Of a stretch of 5,259 nucleotides of DNA, positions 1 to 5,010 are shown one piece after another (position 1 is the stretch's first letter; the number at the start of each line of letters is the position of its first letter). The translations under genes were made by a program, and so were the position numbers. Location: NCBI GenBank assembly GCA_903820565.1, contig CAIJHZ010000146.1, positions 1 to 5,259 on the forward strand, in the 5' to 3' direction. A model generated the notes under the pieces. The model searched no databases and was not told the origin of the DNA. It worked only from the letters and a program-made list of their open reading frames with translations. This DNA is from an uncultured Actinomycetes bacterium (GTDB taxonomy: Bacteria; Actinomycetota; Actinomycetes; Nanopelagicales; Nanopelagicaceae).

Positions 1-653
1 ACAACAAAGAACTCCATCTCCATCTGCTCAAATTCGCGAGTACGGAAAATAAAGTTTCCAGGTGTAATTTCATTACGGAAAGATTTACCGATTTGGCCAA
101 TTCCAAATGGTGGCTTTTTGCGTGATGTCGTCATAACCTGATCAAAGTTAATAAAGATTCCTTGGGCAGTCTCTGGTCTTAAATATGCAAGACCTGATTC
201 ATCTTCAACCGGTCCAAGAAAAGTCTTAAGCAATCCGCTGAATTGTTTCGGAGTTGTGAACTGTCCCTTGTTTCCACATGCGGGACAATTAACATCAGTC
301 AGAGACTCTGGCTTCTTCTTGTGCTTTGCTTCATACGCTTCTTCAAGGTGATCAGCGCGATAACGTTTGTGACAAGCGGTGCACTCTGTTAGCGGATCGC
401 TAAATGTTGCAACATGGCCTGATGCTTCCCAAACTTCCTTTGCCAAAATCACACATGAATCAAGACCAACAACATCTTCGCGGCCCATGACCATGGACTT
501 CCACCACTGGCGCTTGACATTATTTTTTAGCTCTACACCCAATGGGCCGTAATCCCATGATGCGCGAAGTCCGCCATAAATTTCAGATGATGGGTATACA
601 AACCCACGACGCTTTGCTAGTCCTACGATATTTTCTAAACGGTCCGTTGCCAT
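1..653 (-). CDS. glyS: Glycyl-tRNA synthetase, N-terminal part (cut by window edge)
   Basis: This is a class II aminoacyl-tRNA synthetase that attaches glycine to tRNA-Gly in the cytoplasm. The minus-strand frame from ATG at 653 stays open for 217 codons to the window edge, and the C-terminal part lies outside. The start MATDRLENIVGLAKRRGFVY followed by SSEIYGGLRASWDYGPLG (about residues 22-39) is typical of the single-chain homodimeric GlyRS, not the alpha2-beta2 form. Two CxxC pairs (Cys91/Cys94 and Cys123/Cys126) fit the zinc-binding insertion of this family. RPETAQGIF (159-167) and the class II motif 2 region, FRNEITPGN through REFEQMEMEFF (about 192-216), contribute to the active site. 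The family is usually about 450-500 residues, so a little under half is present. The start is supported by a GGAG Shine-Dalgarno sequence six bases upstream. The ABM-like gene ends 62 bp upstream on the same strand. Confidence 0.97.
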   Translation of the reverse strand, partial: MATDRLENIVGLAKRRGFVYPSSEIYGGLRASWDYGPLGVELKNNVKRQWWKSMVMGREDVVGLDSCVILAKEVWEASGHVATFSDPLTECTACHKRYRADHLEEAYEAKHKKKPESLTDVNCPACGNKGQFTTPKQFSGLLKTFLGPVEDESGLAYLRPETAQGIFINFDQVMTTSRKKPPFGIGQIGKSFRNEITPGNFIFRTREFEQMEMEFFV

Positions 654-659
654 TTTTGT

Positions 660-663
660 CTCC
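660..663 (-). promoter_or_regulatory. Shine-Dalgarno sequence of glyS
   Basis: On the minus strand GGAG lies six bases before the glyS ATG, in a purine-rich context (GGACGGAGACAAAAATG). It fixes the start at 653. It also contrasts with the other gene starts in the window, which lack a clear ribosome binding site and look leaderless. glyS is therefore probably translated from an mRNA with a real 5' leader. Confidence 0.65.
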
Positions 664-712
664 GTCCGGCTGGCTGTCGGCGAAAAGCAACATGTGTTAC
701 TTCCGTGTGATT

Positions 713-718
713 ATTTTA
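713..718 (-). promoter_or_regulatory. Possible -10 box for glyS overlapping the upstream stop codon
   Basis: The minus strand reads TAAAAT here, close to the TATAAT consensus, and its TAA is the stop codon of the ABM-like gene. Initiation 6-7 bases downstream would give a leader of roughly 50 bases before the glyS ATG, which suits a gene with a Shine-Dalgarno site. I see no good -35 hexamer at 16-18 bases upstream, and glyS could equally be read through from the ABM-like gene. This is a weak call. Confidence 0.25.
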
Positions 719-1000
719 CTCTGAGTACGACCGTTCGTATGCACCGGGCTCGTCAATTGCCTGAGCCAAGATCGGAATTGCATTCATCTTCACATCGTTA
801 TTGCTCAAGGCCCTGCGGTAAGAACCTACATTCTCCCAATGGGTTGTCAGTGACCACAGGGTTAGATCATCCAGATTCTGGCCAAACTCCCCACTTTCAA
901 AGCCCGCACAGTGAGAAAAAGCAGTAAGCGCGGTATCTAATTGCGCCTCGAAATGAGCGGCGTTGGCCAAGGGAACTGTGAAGCGAGCAATAGCGAACAT
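716..1000 (-). CDS. ABM-like small conserved protein (dimeric alpha-beta barrel type)
   Basis: This gene encodes a 94-residue soluble protein with no signal peptide or membrane segment. The pattern of a short beta-strand start (MFAIARFTVP), a helix rich in Ala, Phe and Leu (12-30), a strand with two tryptophans (LTLWSLTTHW, 46-55), then SYRRALSNNDVK (60-71) and a proline-containing C-terminal helix ending AIDEPGAYE (81-89) resembles small actinobacterial proteins annotated as antibiotic biosynthesis monooxygenase (ABM) domain proteins. In that superfamily many members have no proven enzyme activity, so no reaction is assigned. The frame is open upstream to an ATG at 1108, but I chose ATG at 1000 because the longer form would overlap the divergent metal transporter gene by 77 bp and because a TANNNT box sits seven bases before it. 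It lies 62 bp upstream of glyS on the same strand, so cotranscription is possible. The family assignment rests on remembered sequence resemblance. Confidence 0.72.
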   Translation of the reverse strand: MFAIARFTVPLANAAHFEAQLDTALTAFSHCAGFESGEFGQNLDDLTLWSLTTHWENVGSYRRALSNNDVKMNAIPILAQAIDEPGAYERSYSE

Positions 1001-1007
1001 AGGTACC

Positions 1008-1013
1008 AGCCTA
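1008..1013 (-). promoter_or_regulatory. -10 box of the ABM-like gene, leaderless arrangement
   Basis: The minus strand reads TAGGCT, followed by seven bases (GGTACCT) and then the ATG at 1000. TANNNT with this spacing places transcription initiation at or next to the start codon. No Shine-Dalgarno sequence is visible, and the -35 region (around TTCATT, inside the divergent coding sequence) is poor. It lies only six bases from the opposing -10 box of the metal transporter. Confidence 0.5.
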
Positions 1014-1019
1014 ATCGGA

Positions 1020-1025
1020 TACCCT
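1020..1025 (+). promoter_or_regulatory. -10 box of the ZIP transporter gene, leaderless arrangement
   Basis: TACCCT is followed by six bases (AAAACA) and the ATG at 1032. The hexamer and spacing are the same as in front of leuA, which supports both sites. No Shine-Dalgarno sequence and no recognisable -35 hexamer are visible. I looked for a Zur-type AT-rich palindrome in the 31-bp intergenic region and did not find one. Confidence 0.55.
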
Positions 1026-1031
1026 AAAACA

Positions 1032-1769
1032 ATGAACTCGGCGATCTTTTTTGCAGGACTAACTGTCCTAGCAACCACAGCCGGCGGAATCCTGGCATTT
1101 CGATCCAAGGATCGTTTTCACCTAGTCCTCGGGCTGTCTGCAGGATTACTGATGGGTCTAGTCGGCTTTGATTTACTGCCAGAAGTCTTTGCAATGAATA
1201 CCGACCACTTTGCTGGTGTGCCTATTGTTTCAATTGCCATATTGGCAGGCTTTTTAATTTTACATATCGTCGAACGCGGTTTTGGCTCGCACGAACCTGC
1301 TGAATCACATTACGGACATGATCACGATCATCACTCAGTTTCTGGAGTTTTAGGTGCACTTGCTATGGCTGGACATGTGTTCCTCGATGGCGTTGGCATA
1401 GGTGTTGCTTTTCAAGTGAGTACATCTCTCGGGATCGCAGTATTTCTGGCAATTACCGTGCATGCATTTAGCGATGGACTTAACACAGTTTCAATGTTGG
1501 TAAAAAATGGCAATTGGAGTAAATCAAGTAAGTATTTGCTTGGAATAGATGCGGTTGCTCGTATTGGTGGAGCAGCACTTGGAACTTACTTAGCCTTAAA
1601 CGACAAGTATCTGGCTTTGTATCTTGCTCTATTTTCCGGATTTGTTATTTATATTGCCACTTCTCATATTTTGCCAGAAGCTCATTCACGCCATGCGTCT
1701 AAGTGGACATTGGTTGCAACGGCACTTGGTGTTTGCATTATGTGGGGTGTTGTAGCTTTTTCAGCCTAA
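1032..1769 (+). CDS. ZIP-family divalent metal (probably zinc) transporter
   Basis: This is a 245-residue inner-membrane protein predicted to move Zn2+ or a related divalent cation into the cytoplasm. About eight hydrophobic segments are visible (roughly 3-22, 30-52, 63-82, 103-127, 132-156, 168-188, 192-212, 224-243), as in ZIP proteins. A histidine-rich loop (His87, 93, 96, 98, 100, 101; core HYGHDHDHH) lies between segments 3 and 4, where ZIP transporters carry their metal-binding loop. Segment 4 has HVFLDG (115-120), matching the ZIP H-x-x-x-D/E-G metal site. Segment 5 has HAFSDG (144-149), where many ZIPs have HExPE or HNIPEG. FDLLPE (46-51) and HILPEAH (212-218) are also family-like. 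The frame is open upstream to an ATG at 963, but that start would run 38 bp into the divergent gene and add a hydrophilic tail; ATG 1032 has a -10 box six bases before it. It is the only plus-strand gene and converges on uppS. Metal specificity cannot be read from sequence. Confidence 0.88.
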   Translation: MNSAIFFAGLTVLATTAGGILAFRSKDRFHLVLGLSAGLLMGLVGFDLLPEVFAMNTDHFAGVPIVSIAILAGFLILHIVERGFGSHEPAESHYGHDHDHHSVSGVLGALAMAGHVFLDGVGIGVAFQVSTSLGIAVFLAITVHAFSDGLNTVSMLVKNGNWSKSSKYLLGIDAVARIGGAALGTYLALNDKYLALYLALFSGFVIYIATSHILPEAHSRHASKWTLVATALGVCIMWGVVAFSA

Positions 1770-1804
1770 TTGCGCTTTTCCGCTAGCCCTTCAATTCGGA
1801 ATCG

Positions 1805-2509
1805 CTACGCTTTTCCAAACCTTCTATCTCTCGCTGAATACTCTTCAATTGCTTTCCACAACGTTTTACGCGTTACATCCGGCCACAACACATCCATAAA
1901 AACAAACTCGGCGTAAACACTTTGCCAAGGCAGAAAATTACTAGTGCGTTGCTCACCAGATGAGCGTAAAAATAGGTCTACATCACTCATTGTGGGTGAA
2001 TCCAAGTACTTAGCAAATACCTTGTCGGTAATCGAATCAGCTTTTAGCTTTCCACGTTTAACATCACGTGCCAACTCTGCAGCAGCATCAACAATCTCTG
2101 CTCGCCCTCCATAATTAACACACATGTTCAAAGTTAATTTCTTGTTCTTTTTGGTTAACTCTTCAGCTTCTTCTAGCTCGTTAATGACGCTGCTCCACAA
2201 TCGCTTTGGTCGTCCAATCCAACGGATTCGAACGCCCATCTCGTTCATCTGATCGCGGCGTCTGCGAATAACATCACGATTAAAGCCCATCAAAAACTTG
2301 ACCTCTTCAGGTGATCGTCGCCAGTTTTCAGTTGAGAAGGCATACGCACTGATTTCTTTAACACCAAATTCAATTGCACCTTCTACGACATCAAATAATG
2401 CTGCCTCGCCTGCTTCATGTCCTGCCGTGCGTGGCAACCCACGCTTTTGTGCCCATCGACCATTGCCATCCATGACTATCGCAACGTGATGAGGAATCTT
2501 TATTGTCAT
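1805..2509 (-). CDS. uppS: Polyprenyl diphosphate synthase (cis-prenyltransferase)
   Basis: This enzyme condenses isopentenyl diphosphate units onto an allylic primer to make the long-chain cis-polyprenyl diphosphate that becomes the lipid carrier for peptidoglycan and other wall polymers. It is cytoplasmic or membrane-associated and homodimeric. The 234 residues are near the usual length and all main family regions are visible: HVAIVMDGNGRWA (8-20) with the catalytic Asp14, AFSTENWRR (57-65), NMCVNYGGRAEI (128-139) and LRSSGEQRTSNFLPWQ (181-196) with its diphosphate-binding arginines and conserved Glu, then YAEF and WP (199-210). The final chain length (decaprenyl as in mycobacterial Rv2361c, or undecaprenyl) cannot be decided here. 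The ATG overlaps the recO stop as ATGA, so translation is probably coupled to recO. The same recO-uppS order occurs in Mycobacterium (Rv2362c-Rv2361c). Confidence 0.96.
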   Translation of the reverse strand: MTIKIPHHVAIVMDGNGRWAQKRGLPRTAGHEAGEAALFDVVEGAIEFGVKEISAYAFSTENWRRSPEEVKFLMGFNRDVIRRRRDQMNEMGVRIRWIGRPKRLWSSVINELEEAEELTKKNKKLTLNMCVNYGGRAEIVDAAAELARDVKRGKLKADSITDKVFAKYLDSPTMSDVDLFLRSSGEQRTSNFLPWQSVYAEFVFMDVLWPDVTRKTLWKAIEEYSARDRRFGKA

Positions 2510-3237
2510 ACCCGCTCCACCATTGGCAATGAACGCAGGCCGCGTTCAAGGTGCCATTGTAAGTAAGCAGCGATTAAACCACTAGCCTCGCGACGAAATT
2601 TTCCTTCACTTGCTGTGGCGATATCCCAATCACTCGACAGCAATGCGCCCATGAGTTCCAATGTCTCTGGAAAAGGTGTTGCACAGGCAGATGGTCGACA
2701 ATCTGCGCACACAGATCCACCACCTACTAATGAAAAGTACCTATGGGGTCCAGGGGCTTCACACTTTGAACAGATTGTCATTGAAGGGGCATATCCAGCA
2801 ACAGCAAGTGATCGCAATAAAAAAGCATCAAGGATTAGAAGTGGCTCATATCGGTTTTCTGCCAACGCTTTCATGCCACCAACTACTAACTGAAACTCTT
2901 GTAATGCTGGTTCATTTTCTTGCGATGTAAATCGCTCTGCCGCTTCTAGTATCGCTGCGGCAACTGTCCATCGTTGATAATCCTCGGTTAACGCTTCGCC
3001 ATAATTCATTAATGCTTCGACTTGTGTAACGGTGTCAAAAGTTTTGCCGGTATATAGCTGGATATCTACATGGCTACCCGGTTCTAGTCGTGCACCAAAC
3101 TTTGATTTTGTACGACGAACGCCTTTTGCCACTCCGCGGATACGTCCATGATCGCGCGTTAACATTGTGATGATGCGGTCTGCCTCACCGAGTTTTTGAG
3201 TGCGCAAAACTATTGCCTCATCCCGGTACAAACTCAT
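2506..3237 (-). CDS. recO: DNA repair protein RecO
   Basis: RecO is the mediator that, with RecR, helps load RecA onto SSB-coated single-stranded DNA in recombinational repair and anneals complementary strands. The 243-residue frame has the N-terminal OB-fold region beginning MSLYRDEAIVLRTQKLGEAD and continuing through KGVRRTKSKFGARLEPG (38-54), which is basic and suited to DNA binding. A helical middle region follows. A four-cysteine zinc knuckle has Cys156/Cys159 and Cys177/Cys180 (CSKC, then CADC), as in many bacterial RecO proteins. The length is normal for the family. The start is ATG at 3237 with no Shine-Dalgarno sequence; a TACCTT box six bases upstream suggests its own leaderless transcript in addition to read-through from leuA 21 bp upstream. 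It overlaps uppS by four bases (ATGA). Confidence 0.95.
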   Translation of the reverse strand: MSLYRDEAIVLRTQKLGEADRIITMLTRDHGRIRGVAKGVRRTKSKFGARLEPGSHVDIQLYTGKTFDTVTQVEALMNYGEALTEDYQRWTVAAAILEAAERFTSQENEPALQEFQLVVGGMKALAENRYEPLLILDAFLLRSLAVAGYAPSMTICSKCEAPGPHRYFSLVGGGSVCADCRPSACATPFPETLELMGALLSSDWDIATASEGKFRREASGLIAAYLQWHLERGLRSLPMVERV

Positions 3238-3243
3238 ACGGTA

Positions 3244-3249
3244 AAGGTA
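3244..3249 (-). promoter_or_regulatory. Possible leaderless -10 box of recO
   Basis: On the minus strand TACCTT is followed by six bases (TACCGT) and the recO ATG, and there is no Shine-Dalgarno sequence. It sits in the 21-bp leuA-recO gap at the same position that TACCCT has in the 21-bp glutamine synthetase-leuA gap. It would let recO-uppS be transcribed independently of leuA. The upstream -35 would fall in the end of leuA, and I see no clear TTGACA-like hexamer. Confidence 0.4.
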
Positions 3250-3258
3250 GTGCGTGGG

Positions 3259-4974
3259 TTAGCGAATTGCGCGATTTATCGCAGACACGACCGCTTTTAA
3301 GGAAGCAGTTGTGGTGTTGGGATCGATTCCGACGCCCCAAAAGACATTGCCATCGATTGCACATTCAAGATAGGCAGCAGCAGAAGCATCGCCACCTGCA
3401 GATAGTGCATGCTCGAAGTAATCAAGAACTTGGACATCGACTCCGTATGCCTGCAAAATATTACAGAACGCTGCAATCGGACCATTGCCTTGTCCCTTAA
3501 GTTCGTGCATTTCTCCACGATCTGTGAGTGAGACAGTCAGATAAACATCCTCACCTAGCACTGAATTTTGTGACAAGCCCTTGAGACGGAAACGTCCCCA
3601 CGGGGCGCTCTCGGTAGGCAAGTATTCATCTTCAAAGATGTTCCACAAATCTTCAGAACTTACTTCGCCACCTTCGGCATCAGTCTTTGCCTGAACATTT
3701 TTCGAGAATTCAATTTGTAAACGGCGAGGCAAATCAAGGTGATGTTCATTCTTCATCAAGTAAGCAACGCCACCTTTGCCTGACTGTGAGTTAACGCGAA
3801 TAACAGCTTCGTAGCTGCGACCAATATCTAGTGGATCAATAGGTAGATAAGGGATAGCCCAGGTGTGATCACGAACCTCTTTGCCTACAGCTTTTGCATC
3901 TCGTGCTAAATGATCAAAGCCTTTTTTGATTGCATCTTGGTGTGAACCAGAAAATGCAGTAAAGACAAGGTCGCCGCCATAAGGATGACGCTCAGGAACA
4001 CGTAATTGATTTGCATATTCAACTGTGCGGCGAACTTCATCAATATTCGAGAAATCAATGTGTGGATCGATGCCATGCGTAACTAAGTTGATTCCAAGGG
4101 TTACCAGGCAAACATTTCCGGTGCGTTCACCATTTCCGAACAATGTTCCTTCAATGCGGTCAGCACCAGCCAAGTAACCAAGTTCTGCCGCTGCAACACC
4201 TGTGCCGCGATCATTATGCGGATGAAGTGAAACAATTACGCTCTCCCGGTTATTTAAATTACGGCACATCCACTCAATTGAATCTGCATACACATTAGGG
4301 GTTGCCATTTCAACAGTTGCTGGAAGATTCATGATTGTCTTCCACTGCGGGGTTGGTTTCCACACATCATTGACCGCATTACAAACTTCGACAGCAAACT
4401 CAAGTTCGGTGCCTGTATAAGACTCAGGTGAGTATTCAAATGAAACCTTAGTTTCAGGAACAGTTGACACTAAATCTAAACAAATTTTGGCCGCATCTGT
4501 TGCAATCTTTTTAATGCCATCTTTGTCAAGGCCAAAAACCACCCGGCGTTGCAATGTAGATGTTGAATTGTACAAGTGGACAATCGCCTGTTTTGAACCT
4601 TTGATCGCCTCAAAAGTTCGAATTATTAAAGACTCGCGTGCTTGGGTCAAAACCTGAATAACAACATCATCAGGGATTAAATTTTCTTCAATAATTTTGC
4701 GAACAAAATCAAAATCTGTCTGGCTTGCACTTGGGAAGCCAACTTCAATTTCCTTGTAACCCATAGCAACTAACAGCTTGAACATCGCTAACTTGCGCGG
4801 TGTATCCATTGGATCAATCAGCGCTTGATTTCCGTCACGAAGATCTACAGAACACCACTGAGGTGCTTTAGTAATTTTCTTATTTGGCCAGGTGCGATCC
4901 GGAAGATCTACAGGGTGAAAAGGCTCATAGCGATGCACTGGCATCTTTGATGGGCGCTGCTGAGGGAAGTTCAC
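3259..4974 (-). CDS. leuA: 2-isopropylmalate synthase, long actinobacterial type
   Basis: This enzyme condenses acetyl-CoA with 2-oxoisovalerate to give 2-isopropylmalate, the first committed step of leucine biosynthesis, in the cytoplasm. The 571 residues hold a DRE-TIM metallolyase barrel. DLRDGNQALIDPMD (44-57) carries Arg46 and metal ligand Asp47, HPHNDRGTG (251-259) carries metal ligands His251 and His253, and GNGERTGN (280-287) carries Glu283 and Asn287. Glu184 and His345 (GSHQDA) fit the catalytic positions known from Mycobacterium tuberculosis LeuA at a constant offset of 34. Tyr376 corresponds to its Tyr410, implicated in leucine feedback. The C-terminal regulatory domain (about 460-571) includes SAGGDASAAAYLE (525-537), so leucine inhibition is likely retained. 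There is no repeat array like that of mycobacterial LeuA in the linker. The start is GTG at 4974, supported by a promoter whose -10 lies six bases before it; ATG at 4944 is the alternative. Confidence 0.96.
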   Translation of the reverse strand: MNFPQQRPSKMPVHRYEPFHPVDLPDRTWPNKKITKAPQWCSVDLRDGNQALIDPMDTPRKLAMFKLLVAMGYKEIEVGFPSASQTDFDFVRKIIEENLIPDDVVIQVLTQARESLIIRTFEAIKGSKQAIVHLYNSTSTLQRRVVFGLDKDGIKKIATDAAKICLDLVSTVPETKVSFEYSPESYTGTELEFAVEVCNAVNDVWKPTPQWKTIMNLPATVEMATPNVYADSIEWMCRNLNNRESVIVSLHPHNDRGTGVAAAELGYLAGADRIEGTLFGNGERTGNVCLVTLGINLVTHGIDPHIDFSNIDEVRRTVEYANQLRVPERHPYGGDLVFTAFSGSHQDAIKKGFDHLARDAKAVGKEVRDHTWAIPYLPIDPLDIGRSYEAVIRVNSQSGKGGVAYLMKNEHHLDLPRRLQIEFSKNVQAKTDAEGGEVSSEDLWNIFEDEYLPTESAPWGRFRLKGLSQNSVLGEDVYLTVSLTDRGEMHELKGQGNGPIAAFCNILQAYGVDVQVLDYFEHALSAGGDASAAAYLECAIDGNVFWGVGIDPNTTTASLKAVVSAINRAIR

Positions 4975-4980
4975 GCTCTA

Positions 4981-5010
4981 AGGGTAACGCGTGTATTAAA
5001 GGACGGGCAA
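4981..5010 (-). promoter_or_regulatory. leuA promoter, leaderless
   Basis: On the minus strand TTGCCC (5010-5005) could be a -35 hexamer, followed by an 18-base spacer and TACCCT (4986-4981) as the -10 box. Six bases (TAGAGC) then separate the -10 from the GTG start at 4974. Transcription would start at or beside the GTG, and no Shine-Dalgarno sequence is present. The -35 half lies inside the last codons of the glutamine synthetase gene. Because the gap is only 21 bp, there is no room for a classical leucine leader-peptide attenuator. Confidence 0.5.

Noticed and set aside
654..715. T-box or other riboswitch in front of glyS
   Set aside because: Only 62 bases separate the genes, too short for a T-box, and no conserved T-box element or strong hairpin is visible.
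726..739. Inverted repeat TACGA-N4-TCGTA near the end of the ABM-like gene
   Set aside because: Only five base pairs, no run of T residues after it, and it lies in coding sequence; too weak for a terminator or operator.
542..927. Plus-strand open frames at 542-724 and 694-927
   Set aside because: They lie antisense to glyS, the glyS leader and the ABM-like gene. Their translations have no recognisable domain or credible start signal.
963..1031. Longer N-terminus for the ZIP transporter starting at ATG 963
   Set aside because: It would overlap the divergent ABM-like coding sequence by 38 bp, adds a hydrophilic basic stretch unlike a ZIP N-terminus, and bypasses the well-placed -10 box before ATG 1032.
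1001..1031. Zur operator in the ZIP/ABM divergent region
   Set aside because: No AT-rich palindrome of the TGAAAATGATTTTCA type is present. The only palindrome is GGTACC (1002-1007), too short to mean anything.
1001..1108. Longer N-terminus for the ABM-like protein starting at ATG 1108
   Set aside because: It would run 77 bp into the transporter gene. The 36 extra residues do not look like an ABM fold, and ATG 1000 starts cleanly at the first beta-strand.
1770..1816. Terminator or repeat in the 35-bp convergent gap between the ZIP gene and uppS; direct repeat CGCTTTTCC at 1773-1781 and 1808-1816
   Set aside because: The best hairpin is TTCCG/CGGAA (1778-1782 with 1797-1801) with a 14-base loop and no T-run. 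The nine-base direct repeat is short, and one copy encodes the conserved uppS C-terminus.
2298..3500. Plus-strand open frames opposite uppS, recO and leuA (2298-2489, 2615-2893, 2661-2930, 3213-3500)
   Set aside because: All are antisense to confident conserved genes, have compositions expected of complementary-strand shadows, and show no recognisable motifs.
3297..3518. Second minus-strand open frame inside leuA
   Set aside because: It is out of frame within the conserved regulatory domain of leuA and shows no start signal or domain of its own.
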